Counted from the stretch's first letter, positions 46,395 through 60,032 are shown. The stretch: 64,000 bases of DNA from Echinarachnius parma (GCA_037951105.1 JBAMJV010005504.1:434001-498000), one strand, 5' to 3'. A program made the numbers and translations. The notes: generated by a model not told the origin, from the sequence alone.

Positions 46395-46721
46395 CACAGA
46401 TAGGGACAAAGAGTGGCCAATTAAAGGGATAGTACAGTTCTGGTAAAACTGAATATTTTGATCCAAAACTTACACCACTAACACCACTAACTAATCATTT
46501 TATCTTCAACATGCCCGAAAGGTAGACAAACTTACAAAGCAGCCGTTAAAACACAAGAGGTCGCTCTCTAAAAACATATTAGTTTCAACCATTTCTTATG
46601 AAAATTGTGAATGTGATAATTATGTTGTTTAAATATTGATTCAAAAGAGAGATAATCAACAGCTATTTACAAACATAATGTATTTGTTTGAAATAGTTTA
46701 GGCATTATATTAATATTTTTA

Positions 46722-47547
46722 TTAAAGGGATCTAGTAACTTTGTTGACATGTGCAAAAAGTGATGAGTGGTTGATACAATGTATATTGTTGTTATCCACT
46801 GGGTGTTGTGTGAACATTTCAAGTGAAATGGACTTTACATGGCCCAGTAATGAGCAAAAATGCAAAGTGACATTCACTAACTCATTGCACTCACTTTGTA
46901 CATGTACACGGTTCTGACGATCCATTGGATAATTTGACATCTGAACACTTCAATCGTAAATATCTTTTTAAAGGTGAATGCCAGTAGTGGGAAACGCCCC
47001 ACCCCCTAAAAATGAAATGTACACTCTTATTACCAACCATGTGAAAGAATATAATTTTACTAATATGGGATTATACAAATTTGGCCAAGAAACCGCCTAC
47101 TAATTGATATATTTGCAAAATTATAAATTGATCCGCTGCACCATTGATATCGCCAACGCGGAATCGCACATACGCTACGTGCAAATAACCGCGTGCGTTA
47201 CACGAGGCTTCGCTTTATGGGCTCGTCCCCAGCTTGTCGATATCTCATGCCCAGCGCTAGCGGCGCGGACAGGTGCGAACGGGCGGTGGATTTATACATT
47301 TCACGGGCGGGTATTGGATTTATTCCGATATTTCTGTATTTAACGATGCTTAGGTTCGGATTTTACCACTCAAGCCCTATTTAAATACTTATTCAACAAT
47401 ATTGATCAATATAGATCTTTTCGGCTACTTTCCCAAAACTGTTATTGGGCTTTAACGAAAGGGAAATTTGAAAAACCGAAACCTGCCCCATGCTTTTTTT
47501 GTTAATAAGAATACAACAAGGTATGAAGGAACCGCTAGAATTTGGAT
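46722..47547 (+). mobile_element. TA2 MITE, copy 4, nested and itself interrupted
   Basis: TTAAAGGGATCTAGTAACTT begins at 46722. TA2 sequence stops at 46971 and resumes at CGAAAGGGAAATTTG (47456) to CGCTAGAATTTGGA. The final TA2 segment is missing at the junction with copy (i). Confidence 0.85.
46968..47455 (+). mobile_element. TA3 element (copy 2) inserted in TA2
   Basis: TTAA on both borders (46968-46971, 47452-47455), ends TTAAAGGTGAATGCC and TTGGGCTTTAA. Compared with TA2 copies at 61520 and 46722, TA2 sequence is continuous when this block is removed, so the duplication of TTAA is directly visible. Confidence 0.85.
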
Positions 47548-47703
47548 ATACATTTATTGATATTTCTGCAGTTTCTGAACCGATTTTGATCAAATAAAGT
47601 TTGTTTTATCTTTAAAATTACATGCTCTTACAAATATTACACTGGGTTTTTCCGTAACTCACAAATGAAGTATTTCTTGAAGCGCCCTCTAGGCTATATA
47701 GCT

Positions 47704-48842
47704 CCAATGAACACGATGTCTACATACATAAGATATTATACACTTACAAATACTCCAAAGGTAGTATCTAAAGTTACGTACGAATTTTAAACTAACTTGA
47801 ATGCATGACCTTTAAATAGATAAAAGTATCATATTTTTAATATTTTGAACTTGCAACCCTACTAAAAATGCAATAATCTCACGACCTCTTGACATGCGTG
47901 GTATGATTGAGATACTATTCTTGTAACATTCACTTTATTATCTAAGTCATGAAAAGGCTGGAGCACAGCAAAACAAAAATAATTCTTAAGAATTGTTTTG
48001 ATTTATTTGGTAAATGTTAAGACATTTATATGGACAAGAGAGTATAAAGTGCATTTCACTGTTCGCGAATTGATTTTCACGTGGGACACAAACCTAAATA
48101 CGATTACTTTGTTCCGAAAAAAAGGGTGATTGATAAGGAAAGTAATCGCTCGCGAGACATTTTAAAAACAAATTGTTTATCATGATTCACGTTCTCATGA
48201 TCTTGAACACGGCCTATCAAAATCTCAAGTTCAATTAAGGTGATAGGTTCCCTTGATGCAATATAAATATATTTAGACACTTAGATCGCATCTAAATCAT
48301 ACTAGTTGACGTCAATGAGCGCAATAAGATGTGCGAACATGGGTCATAAAGAGTATAATTTCTAACACTTCGCAACTTTATAGCGTCAGATAACAAGACT
48401 GGGATTATTCTCAACTGAACTAGACTAATTTGGGATAGAATTGATAGGCGTGATACTGGTAGGTGAATCATTTTGGTCCCATTGTCTATTATTTGTTGGA
48501 TAAATGTTGGGAAACAATCATGAATATTGTCTAATTGTGAGCAAACATTCCGACCTTGGCAAAAGACGTGATAATCATTTGAGGACAGATACCTGATTGT
48601 TGAAATACAAATGAAGGAAGGGTGTGTGATGGGTTCTTATTTATGACTCTTTGAAAGGTGATGTGGCACGATGCATCGCACGGCAAATATGAGACATGGT
48701 TACTCTCTTTTAGGAACGGTTTGAAAAGGCAAACGTTACAGAACAAAAAATCGCGCGATGAAAAGTGAAGTGCCATATGATTACACGTCCTGATTTCTTT
48801 CTTTAAATAACAGAGGACAATTTTACATGAGGCATATCAAAC
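47704..48842. other. No gene recognised
   Basis: AT-rich, without a feature I can name. Confidence 0.45.
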
Positions 48843-48968
48843 AATATACCATGCCTTTATTCTAGGCACCATTTGAATCTATGGGCCTTCGGTGACTTCA
48901 ATAGTACTGTTGAAGAGAGCTCAGAGCCCATAGTTTCAACTATAGAGCCTCTCAAGGCATGGTATATT
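48843..48968. mobile_element. Short hairpin MITE or inverted repeat
   Basis: AATATACCATGCC at the left pairs with GGCATGGTATATTTG at the right. Inside, CTATGGGC pairs with GCCCATAG. About 125 bp. Confidence 0.6.
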
Positions 48969-49574
48969 TGTATACCATTTCCTACACTCGCTCGAAATGA
49001 CGTTTCGTGCTTTGTTTCTCTATATAATACCGTACAAAAGAACATTTACACGACATTCAGGCTCGTCTTTCAAAATATTGTTTACAAATCCAAATATTGA
49101 ATAAATGAATAATTTCCTGTAGTTTGCCTTTAATAACCCACAGTGTATCTATTCCCATGTGTGTTATACCGTCTGATAAGCTCATGAAAACCATTGAGCT
49201 AAAGTACGTCCCTAACTCCATATATTCCTCCCTCCCTAAGCAGGGTTGTCGGAATAGGGAAAGGTGAGGCGGTTACCATGGTGATTAGACGCGTTCCACA
49301 GGTGTGCCTTGTGACAGGTGTGTTTAAAGTGACACTTCCTTCAGGTATACAACATGGATGCCTAGTCAAATTGAAGGTATCATTAATGTCTAGCGTTTAG
49401 TGTGATGAACTCAAGTATGTCCTTGGGTATGAATGCCATAGGTACTCCTCTCTGCTCTCCCCATACACACACAAGGATGGCGGAATGAGGCCAAGGTGAT
49501 ATTGTTACTATAGTAACAACGTTCAATATGTGTGCCTCAAATTTTACTTAGAATTCAACTTAAGCGGTATTCGT

Positions 49575-49831
49575 ATTAGTATTTAGCGAAAAGCAAAGTA
49601 ATATTCACTCACACTTTGCAATGACTGTGTACACATGTGAAATTCTCCACTAGATAATTTCAAATTCGAACACTTCAATCATACGTATCTTTTTAACGAA
49701 AAAAAGAAAAAGAAAACCGAAACATGTTCCATTTTTCAATTGTTAATACAAATACAACGAGGTATGTGAGAACTGCAATAGAGTTCTAAGTCAATTTTGT
49801 GGATTTTGACAATGTTACTAGATACCTTCAA
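49575..49831 (+). mobile_element. TA2 MITE, copy 5 (5' truncated)
   Basis: Begins within the AAGCAAAGTAATATTCACT region and ends GTTACTAGATACCTTCAAT. Internal hairpin at 49638-49662: arms TGAAATT and AATTTCA around CTCCACTAGAT. Confidence 0.8.
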
Positions 49832-50897
49832 TCAAAATCAATTTGATGTGTGAACACAATGTACAGTAGACGTTCTGTGGCTTCTACCAATTACGCGTCT
49901 CTGAGACATACAAATTATATTGGCATGTAAATGTCGCTGTAATTTATGGAAAACTCTTCTTTTTAAACTGGTATTCTTGGAGATGTTCTAAAACTTAGTT
50001 TTTCCAAAATATTGTTATATGTTCACAATGTTAGATTGTAGGTCTGCCTAAGAAATACACTACCTTCACATATACATGCCTGTCCGATATGGGTGACGAA
50101 TATAATGGTTTGTATATATGAAACTCTTCGTGCTCGAGCATTTTGTACTGTTTGTTCAAATGTGGATGATTTGTATTTGAAAAAATTAGGAAAATTATAT
50201 ATACATGTATTTGTTATAATTTAAACACTAACTTCAATAATTTTCTATTTCTATAAAAATCTTTTTGGATTGTCCTTTTAGGGGATGGTGCTTCATATCT
50301 CAATATTGGAGTTCATTAGGCAGAAATCTGTAAAATACAAATACTAAATACTTTAATATCTAGGTTTAAATGTTGGAAGGTTGAAAGAGAAATCATCCCT
50401 TGCATCTTCGCACCACGGGTTTTATAAGCTTGCACCTTCGCAGACTTACAAGTGAACACACATGATTTTAAGCGTTCGTATGACATGTATGACCAGGGAG
50501 CAAAGGAACGCGTCACCTTACCTCAATATAACGAGGTTACCTACATTCCATTCCTATATAGTTTAGCTGTTCCTTTTTTTAGAATGTGTAGTCCCTTCTA
50601 TCCAATATCTTTTAAAAGTGGCATATTTGATAGAATAGACGGGCAAGGAGGCGGTTGCGGAAGTTGTTGATCTCCCCACTACACTGCCCTTCCGTGAAAT
50701 GACACCTTTGTTATTATTGTTACATACTGCCCCCTTCATGTATGCGAAACATAGCGCCCCCTCATCTATGGCCCAGCGTGGGCTGACCCTGGCCAAGCCA
50801 CTGGTGAGGACATATCCATAACTCATCAAATAGACATACCTGTAAACATTGCGAATCTCTTGCAGAGAATGTAAGAAGTTGTCATTTATAATGAAGT
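49832..50897. other. No gene recognised
   Basis: No exon, tRNA-like motif or repeat family recognised. Confidence 0.45.
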
Positions 50898-51293
50898 TTA
50901 AAGGGACTTAGTAACATTGTCCAAATCCTCAAAATAAAATTTTAATTCTAGTGGTTCCTTTATACCTTGTTGTATTCGTATTAACAATAAAATCATGGGA
51001 CAGCTTTCGGTTTTTCAAATTTCCCTTTCATTACAAAGATATGTATGATTGAAGTATTCAGATAAGAAAATCTCCGGGCGAGATTTTCATCCCTGTACAA
51101 AGTGAATGCAGTGAGTTGGTGAATATCACCCAATATCACTTTGCATTTTCGCTCATTACTTGGCCATACATTGTCCATTTGACTTGAAATTTTCACACAA
51201 TACCCTGTGGACATATGAGATAACAACAATATACATTGCATCAACCATTCATCAGTTTTTGCACATCTCAACAAAGTTACTAGATCCCTTTAA
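50898..51293 (-). mobile_element. TA2 MITE, copy 6, complete
   Basis: TTAAAGGGACTTAGTAACAT to GTTACTAGATCCCTTTAA, 396 bp. Internal hairpin at 51066-51088: arms GAAAATCTC and GAGATTTTC around CGGGC. Very like copy 2 outside the hairpin. Confidence 0.92.
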
Positions 51294-51772
51294 GGTTATT
51301 GTAGACCTTCCCATGGTTCTTACTGAGCTATTTCAGGCTAATTGTATGCCAGCTACGGTTTCAACCAAGGCGAAGATTGGCAAGAACAATAAAGCATCCA
51401 ATTATTCATGTTGTATTGGAAAATAAATGAGGTGTAGGTATGCGGCGGAAGGCGCTCAATCGTACAAGTATAGTGTTGGGATTCATGTAGGTCTGGTAAC
51501 ATTCGAGTGTTAAATTACAACCCATCTTTGTGGGTGTTTACTCATAACAAGATGGTGTTGTGTTGTCTAGACTCTGGCAACATGTTTTTTTTTCACCCTC
51601 TAATTCCCGTAGGAATGATTATGATGTCAAAATTGAATAGTTATCAAAAGTTTGGCATTGTGTGGGTTAAACTAGGATCCTAAGGAACTTGCATAATATA
51701 GAAACACTCATGAAGAAGAGAAGGGGTCACACAGAGAACGCTGGTGGCAAAATATGTTATCATTCTATAAGT

Positions 51773-51961
51773 CAGGGGCGGATCTAGCTTTTTGCTAAGG
51801 GGGGGTTTGACCCAATGACGATGCGGATACTGTGTGGGTCTGGACACATGATGGCGTTTTTCTATGCACATCACATTTTCACTTGGCAGCCCAAGGGGGG
51901 GGGGGGGGGGGTTAAACCCCCTAACCCCCCCCCCCCCCCCCCCCCCCGTAGATCCGCCACT
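51773..51961. mobile_element. hAT-like MITE with CAGGGGCGGATC ends
   Basis: CAGGGGCGGATCTAGC at the left and GTAGATCCGCCACT at the right, with poly-G (51895-51911) and poly-C runs as inner inverted arms. CTATAAGT before and CTTAAGT after may be a worn 8-bp duplication. Confidence 0.7.
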
Positions 51962-53166
51962 CTTAAGTACAAGAGGGATATGTAAAAATAGCCCACAGAA
52001 ATGTTAAATTATCCAGTGTAGGCAGTAGTGATAACGTCTTTTGAAGTTTACGAATAGTTCAAAACAAGTGGCCAAACCTATCACAATATTGTGAAATTCG
52101 GACATCTATCACGAAGTAACGACTGAAAATTAGTCGAGATGAAATATAAAAGATGTTTTGATGATCATGACAATTGAATATTGCAGAATTCACTCTTCTT
52201 GCTTCAGAGAACACAGTTTCCCCCAGTAATCTTGTTACTTTTTAAATACACGACAAACTAGAAATATGCAATTTCCAGGTCGAAAAATATGAAATGGTCA
52301 TACATTATGTAATGAATCCATTTGACAACATTTTGGTGATGTCACATGCGGCTATATTGCATTATTTAATACTCATTTCCCACATTTGGATGATTTTCGC
52401 AAGTCGTATGAAACATTCTGGTGAGCCCTCTGTCCAACATAATGTGTCCTATAAACTACTGTACTGTATGATTTGGGGCAGATTATTAAAAGGTGCCAAC
52501 TTTTGGTCTGGCGGTCTCCGAAGCCTGCGCAATATGTTACCCTTGACCCTCGGGCCTAGAGTCATCCATTGGCGTAGCTAGGGTCGACCCAGGCTGGGGA
52601 TGAGATAACAAGGGACGAGGAGTCAGTTAGGAGGATGGGGTTAAATGCCACCAATTTCATCATCACTTCATATTCCAATGTGTTTGGAATATGAATGTTT
52701 CAGTTCCCGAACATGAAATGACATTTCCCAACACGGTACATGGAAACTGACCATTAACTAATATGAAAGCGCTACAGAACATAACTATTTAGAGTTATCG
52801 CACATGTGTTTATTGGACAGTATTACATCATCTATTGTATATTGTCATTCATAACTTGCATCACTTTCTCTTGATACCGTAATAGCCGGCATTATAGTTT
52901 ATTTGCCATACAATTATACGTTGTATTGGATCATATACTTCCGGTATTTACAAAATAATCATATGCTTCATTTGAAGCTGACTTTTTGTTGACCCTATAT
53001 AATTATATAGCACACATTGCATGCAAAGAAATGAAGAAGAAGAAGAAAAAGAGAATAATCGAAAGAACAGAACCGCTACACAAATCACCTTAAATTAAGA
53101 GCGGTGATGGACGTACGGACGGTAAAACAATACAGCATCATCACCCATCTACTCATCATGCTACCA
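51962..53166. other. No gene recognised; possible hAT end
   Basis: CATTGGCGTAGCTAGGGTCG near 52569 resembles one end of a CAGTGGCGTAGC-type MITE, but no partner end was found. An A-rich purine run is at 53030-53055. Confidence 0.4.
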
Positions 53167-53536
53167 TTAAAGGAGACCAACACCCTAAATAGTTGTAGAT
53201 ATGATTAACTCAAGATGTCCATTACACTCAAAAATACGTTTTAAAAGATATTTAATTTGAAATTGAAATTATTCATACAAACATTGTGTCATGGGTCTCC
53301 AAATAGATATAAGAAAATAAACAGGATCTTAGTCAGGAACTTAGTCCTAAGCAATAATACATCCTCATAACGGAGACCCATTGATAAGGTTGTTACTATA
53401 GTATAGTAAATTGTAGTTTTTCGAATTCCGATACAATATTTCTTGAAAAAATTACTTTTGTCATTTGGGCTGGAACGGATAGCTGAAAACTAAATTCAGA
53501 TATATAATAATAATTTTGAACGATCATCCCCTTTAA
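53167..53536. mobile_element. TA6 MITE, TTAA-flanked
   Basis: Starts TTAAAGGAGACCAACACCC and ends GATCATCCCCTTTAA, 370 bp. The ends share TTAAAGG(A/G)GA with TA4 but the inside does not. Confidence 0.65.
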
Positions 53537-53813
53537 TATGAAGACGATGATGGACGTATACGTAGGGTAAAACAATACAACACTATTACCCTATCTATTC
53601 ATCATGCTCAGCATTAATTAACAACTGAAATGAGATTCTTATTGGCATCAAGTCAAAACCCATATGGTATGCTGTCGACTTGGTTAGACGCATTATAGTC
53701 TGATTTGGTTCTATATTGTGTAAATATATAATAATGTTATTATTGTTCTCTATTAATTAAGACAGACATTATTCGTTGCATTGGCATTAACCTAAGTGGG
53801 TTAACAATGACAA

Positions 53814-54204
53814 TTATATAAGATAGTCGCGCATACAGGTACAATAGCATAGGGAAATTATATAAAATAGTCGCGCATACAGGTACAATATGCATAGGGA
53901 AATTATATAAGTTAGTCGCGCATACAGGTACAATAGCATAGGGGAATTAAGATAGTCGCGCATACAATAGCATATGGGAAATTATATAAGATAGTCGCGC
54001 ATACAGGTACAATATGCATAGGGAAATTTTTATAAGATAGTCGCCCATACAGGTACAATAGCATAGGGAAATTATATAAGATAGTCGCGCATAAAGGTAC
54101 AATAGCATAGGGAAATTATATAAGATAGTCGCGCATACAGGTACAATAGCATAGGGGAGTTATATAAGATAGTCGCGCATACAGGCACAATAGAATAGGG
54201 AAAT
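53814..54204. repeat. Minisatellite, about 43-bp unit, nine copies
   Basis: The unit is built of TATATAAGATAGTCGCGCAT, ACAGGTACAATAGCATAGGG and AAAT. Some units lose the GGTACA or gain a T. CpG in TCGCGC is kept in nearly all. Confidence 0.95.
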
Positions 54205-55315
54205 GATTATTTGCTAAATATAAACAACAGCGGAAATCATATTTTGAATATGATTAGGATGTCAAACGACTCAAACCCTTGTAAAACCCATGTGGACTAC
54301 CCTTGACAAATTTGGTAAAGCAGTGTAAGTGAAAATAAATATAATTGTAAATACAGGTATAGGCTTAATCAGTGCTGGGTAGATTCTAATGAGAGGACAG
54401 CTATAACACAATATATTATGTGTGTGTGTGTGTCCACAATCAGTAGGCCCATGTTACACCACTGGCATAGCTACGCCAATATGAACTTTGACAGCACAAT
54501 ATCATGACAAAACAATGAATGAGGATACCTAAATCATGTTGCTTCCATGGTAATAAATATTCAAAGTGCAAACTATCCCTATTGACGTTGTTTCAAAGCG
54601 TATCGAGTCGTAAGTACATGTGACTCTGTTTAAGTCCTTGACCGTCTTATGTTATACACGTATATACGGCCTCGTGCATTTACTAGCTTTTACCTGATTT
54701 TCGAAAGGAAAAGAAAGGGTTTCGTTTGTAGTCATTCTTCGCTTAATATTTCAATCCCACCTTTTAATATTTCCCAAATTTATTTCAATCGTAAAATTCT
54801 AACTTCGTGTGAAGGACACAAATATTAAAGAGAACTTTGATGTGTGAATGAAACAATTGGTAAGCAGTGTTTAAACATTACAAACTGTTTAAATACTCTT
54901 GACGAGTATTAATTTTCTTTCACACACTTGTCAAGATTTTTATAAATTTCACATTTACAAGAGTCCCTAAGTTCATCAAATGTTTGCAAGGTTGTTTACC
55001 CTACAGAGCGTTTGCACACTAATTGAAAATATAAACCCTTAAAAGATAATGTGGTTTGGTAGTATATTTCAAATCTGTCATTTAAATTTCACAGTATTTT
55101 GTAAAATAACGGAATTTTGTTATTATGGCGATGGATCCAAAATCATAATTATATTTAATAATTTCAAGATTCGTTTCTTTTTTCTGTGGTTGGTATCAAT
55201 TTGAAGGACTGACGTATTCCATATTCTAAATGAAAGTTCAAGACAGAGGACCAGTCCTAACTATCCACGAAAAAAGTTTTGTGATGATACAAACAAAAAA
55301 ATCACATCAGTTTAA
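54205..55315. other. No gene recognised
   Basis: AT-rich, with a short GT run near 54420. Confidence 0.45.
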
Positions 55316-56031
55316 GAGCCCTTTCACACACAAGTCAAATCGTGATTGCAATCACGATTGGAATAATTTTTCACTCCAATCAGGGTTTTTGCTACCGTGT
55401 GAAAACAAAGTAGAATCACGAATCGCGAAACTCTAATCGTGGTCTGGAGGTGTTTTCTAATAATGATTCACTCAAATCACAGTGCGAATCTCTCGTGCGA
55501 ACGGCTTGACCTCCAAAACACGATTTGGGAGGCGGAGCTTACGTGACCTTATATAACATGCACTTCCGCCGATAAACCGCGCGCTATTCGCTTCGAGTGC
55601 ATGCAGTGTACATGCTAGCGCTCTCCATGTTTGATTGACATGTACACAGAAACACGTCTCCAGAATCGCGATTGTAATAGTTAGGCGGCTAAGGGTAACA
55701 ATTGTGCACTTTGTGAAAGAAACATGAAAGTCCTACCATATAATCTTCATTATATGTGAATTATTTTCCCTCGTGGAAGTTTGCTCAATTTGACCCCAAG
55801 TGACCTTTAGAGGTCATGACCTTGTTACCGCCCTATTTTGCCGCTTTGAGGCATAATTCTTAACGCTTCTCCTATATTTCGTTTTAAATATGATTGTAGC
55901 AGTTAGCCTCGCATCCGTGGGGTGACAATGATCTGATTTAAAGATGTTGGGGTCATGGGGTTAAAGGTTACGGAGCTCATTATCTATGCATAATCAATGT
56001 AATTGAAGTAAGTAAATAGAGTGGTGAAGTG

Positions 56032-56398
56032 TGATGTCATCAAAAATCTTTTTTTCGAATTTTCAAATTTGAACTTCATTTTCCGAAAGAGCATCAAAAA
56101 TAATGTCCAAATACCAAAAATCAATAGAATATGTTATGTATTGGCTGAGATATGCCCATCCGAAAGAATTTTACTTCAATAGGCAATCAGTGTTATAGTG
56201 CTCTGGTTCATAAAGTTATGGACCAGACCACTATAACACTGATTGCCTATTGACAAAAAAATAATTCGGATGGGCATATCTCAGGCAATACTGAACATAT
56301 TCAATCGATTTTTGGTATTTAGACATTATTTTGTATGCTCTTTCGGAAAATGAAGTTCAAATTTGAAAATTCCAAAAAAAGATTTTTATGACGTCATG
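56032..56398. mobile_element. Palindromic MITE nested in the giant foldback
   Basis: TGATGTCATCAAAAATC at the left and GATTTTTATGACGTCA at the right. Pairing runs inward through TTCAAATTTGAACTTC, ATTTTCCGAAAGAGCAT and CAATAGGCAATCAGTGTTAT to a loop near 56213. The right arm of the host element lacks it. Confidence 0.85.
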
Positions 56399-57493
56399 GC
56401 TTCTGTACTCTATAGTCCTATAGATGGACCTATACTTGTGTATTAGACCTGGAGACGTTCTTTAGTCTAACGTTTTTTTTATTGATTCATATTCTAGAAG
56501 GTTTAAGAGGAAAATTTAGCTTTGTTCCCACATCTTAAAGTTAATTAGCTAATTTGCATATTTGTGTAATAAGGTCAGGGGTCATTTTCTATCTAGGAAT
56601 AGTAGAAAATTGATAAAAACAAGTATTCTAGGGTATTTTGGGGCAAGGATTCCATTTCTGGTGCTCGTTTGCAAGTGCCATATGTGAAACATCCCAAAAT
56701 CCAAGATGGATGCCTCTAATTTGCATATTTATGAATATTATTGATTTTCACTGGCTACAGCCCCATATAAGCAATAATTCCAGATTATTATTTGTCAGTT
56801 ATGTTCTAAGTATGTATTTAAGATATCAAAGATTAGTTGCCATCATGGCAACCTCTAGCAATGCATATTATTTGCATAATTAGGTATTTTATATAATTTG
56901 CATATTCCCCCAAATCGAGTATATTGGGAACCCGGACAGTAAAAATGACAAGTAATACCACTTTTCCAAGGTTTTCGGGGGCAACAGATCCATTTTTGAT
57001 ACTTACTTCCGTGTTTAACCATGGCAACCATCTCAAATCCAAGATGGCTGCTCCCCAAATTACACATGTTATGATACACGACTATATTATTTCGGTTATA
57101 TTAGATCGATATTATAATGTTTGGATTTTTTATTATTGGAATAAGCAACTAGAATACTTGAATCATGATGTACTTATTTGCTTACAGTAAACAAATCATA
57201 CTTTTATAAAAAATAAATGCCCTTAAAGTAGCAAATAGCATTTTTCCTTTAAAATTACAAAGGCGGCCCTCTTGGATTTATGTGGGTTGCCAAGGTGATA
57301 CGTCCAACTAAGTATCATGGATGGATTTGTTGCCCCCTTAAACCTTGGAAAAGTGGTATTCCTTGCCATTTTTACTTCCTGGGTTCCCAATATACTCGAT
57401 TTGGGGGAATATGCAAATTAGGTAAAATACCTAATTATGCGAATTGTATGCATTGCTAGAGGTTGCCGAGGTGGCAACCAAGCTAAATTATCT

Positions 57494-57944
57494 TTAAAGG
57501 CATATATGCGTGGGTTATAAAGGGTAGTCAGCAAATTCCAACTCGACTCCACCGTAATCTCTGGAGGTAAACTCAAGATATATGTTGGATCGATCGAAGA
57601 GAGGTGCTTCGAAATATCTGAACAAAGGCCTTCTTATGAAATTGCATGCAGCAAACAAATTTCTCACGCTATCACCTAGCCATCAAACGGCGGCACTTTG
57701 AAGTCGGTTGCGGTTAAGCGTGTTACGTGATATTTTCGCTCGTAAACATCTCTGATGGATCTCCATTCGACTAGTACAAACATTCCGAACGCGACTATTT
57801 TTAATGTATTTTTGACTTGGGTATTCAGAAGTGGGACAGTTTGCGATCGCTACTTATAAATGAGCCAATGGGGATTACGTACCGTGCGTGAAAGTGCGCA
57901 AGATGGATCCACGCGTCTAATAACCCACGCATATATGTCTTTAA
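57494..57944. mobile_element. TA7 MITE nested in the giant foldback
   Basis: TTAAAGGCATATATGCGTGG at the left and CCACGCATATATGTCTTTAA at the right, TTAA on both borders, 451 bp. It interrupts the right arm of the foldback. The ends continue GTTAT/ATAAC. Confidence 0.88.
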
Positions 57945-58967
57945 CACGCATTTAACACGCTGTAGCCACAGAAAATTATTAATATTCATAAATATGCAAA
58001 TTAGGGGCAGCCATCTTGGATTTCAGGGTGTTGCCCATATGGCACTTACAAACGAGTACCAGAAATGGAATCCTTGCCACAAAATACCATAGAATACTTG
58101 TTTGTTATCAATGTTGTACAATTCCTAGCTAGAAAATGACCCCTGACATTATTTCATAAATATGCAAATTAGCTAATTTAGTTTATAATGCTTTAAAAAT
58201 AGTTGCCCAATGTTGCAATGGTGGCAACAAAGCTAAAATATATTCTTAACCCTTCTAGAATATGAATCAATAAAAACATGTTGGACTAAAGAACGATAAG
58301 TAAACTTTAGACACATGTGAAAAGTGAAGGGGGGGGGGGTCCCACTCCTTTTCATTTACCCCATACAATTACCCCATACAAAAATCATATATTATAATAA
58401 TGGACAATATGATTTTCAGGTCACTTTTAACCCATTAACATATTAAGGAAAGAATCAGGTCATGTTAGATACCCATACAATGGTGTAATAACGCACTTTG
58501 CACCCCCTTTCTTTCAAGACCCTGTCCCGCCCCTCATGGTCATAATTAGCAAACTTCCACGGGGGAAATTAAACGTTATGATAATATGAACTATCTGTGA
58601 AAAATTCACAATTCTTTCATTTTGTGCACAATTGTTATGATTCTAGGCCCTTAGCTGCCTAACTATAATTACGGTCTGCGTGAAGTCTTTTTCCTCATGT
58701 GAAAGCAAGGCAACATAATCACCGTGATTGTAAGCATGATTACAATCATGATTGTAATCACGATTTGGCTCGTGTGTGAAAGGGCTCACAATCACATGTG
58801 GCAGACAGCCCCAGACGAGATGACGTTTGTATGACGTCACAAATCATTCGCTCTCTAGAAGGGAAGTCCCATCTCAGCAAATGGTACGTTTGTATAGCTT
58901 CTACATGCACAACTAAAATTGATATCACAATTATAGCGTTGCATGTCAATATTAATTTGTTTTATTT

Positions 58968-59248
<281 letters not shown>

Positions 59249-59252
<4 letters not shown>

Positions 59253-59864
59253 TAACTTTCCTGAACGGGGCAATAAACTGTGGACAACAATTAATTAAAA
59301 TGATATCTTAATAGATGTTGGTATTGATATTTGAAACGTCTAAAGATCATTAATGGAAGAACAGAAAGTTCTATTCCCATGTCAAGCATAAATAAATAGT
59401 GTACTCAACATGATTAATTTTCAACTGTAGAAATAATGAGGGGTACATAATTATCTGCACCATAATAGGCGAACGACCGAAACAACATTATTCGGGGCAA
59501 ATCACATCATATTCTCAAACACCTCCCATTCGGACAAAATTAGCTCATTTTCGGGCAGAATCATTGGAGGCAGGAAATTATGCTATAATCGGGCCAACGA
59601 CCTCAGCCCATCGAGAAAAAAAATTGCCCATATGCACATGCCCGCACCTTTCACTTCCACCTATCGCACAACCCCCTCTAATGTCATGCTCTCAATAACC
59701 TTCATTCTGCCCACACACCATTCAATCAAGGACAATATTACCTCAAATCATCAAACATAAAATCATCCGTTTTCTGTACTTTGCAAGAATATAATGATTC
59801 ACCAGAGAGATCGAAATGTTCCGATAATGAGTCTGCGAACCTTTCATCGCCATCGTTAGCCTTG
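59249..59864. other. No gene recognised
   Basis: No repeat or exon recognised. Confidence 0.45.
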
Positions 59865-60032
59865 GTCGTGCTGGTGAAGCCAGGGAGGCGAGGGAGTAGG
59901 GGCCGACTGGTCATGTGGGAGTCGTGCTGGTGAAGCCAGGGAGGCGGGGGAGTAGGGGCCGACTGGTCATGTGGGGGTCGTGCTGGTGAAGCCTGGGAGG
60001 CGGGGGAGTAGGGGCCGACTGGTCATGTGGGG
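59865..60032. repeat. GC-rich tandem repeat, 56-bp unit, three copies
   Basis: The unit starts GTCGTGCTGGTGAAGCC(A/T)G and ends CCGACTGGTCATGTGGG. Copies at 59865, 59921 and 59977 are nearly identical. 56 is not a multiple of three, so a coding repeat is unlikely. Confidence 0.95.

Larger units (their letters stand above)
46421..47703 (-). mobile_element. TA1-related MITE (i), interrupted
   Basis: Left part 46421-46721 (TTAAAGGGATAGTACAGTTC, AAGAGGTCGCTCTCTAAA, AGAGAGATAATCAACA) and right part about 47548-47703 (TTTCTGAACCGATTTTGATC, AGCGCCCTCTAGG). The gap is filled by a TA2 copy that itself holds a TA3 copy. More diverged than the other TA1 copies. Confidence 0.8.
55316..58787. mobile_element. 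Giant foldback element (3.47 kb)
   Basis: Outer ends GAGCCCTTTCACACACAAGT (55316) and its inverse TGTGTGAAAGGGCTC (to 58787) extend as inverted repeat through the (A/T)ATCGTGATT words. Pairing then continues at intervals to the centre near 57140: CTAAGGGTAACAATTGTGCA with 58620-58660, GGAAGTTTGCT with 58548-58560, 56450-56760 with 57960-58300, and 56830-57060 with 57240-57480. No transposase frame. At least two later insertions are inside. Confidence 0.85.
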
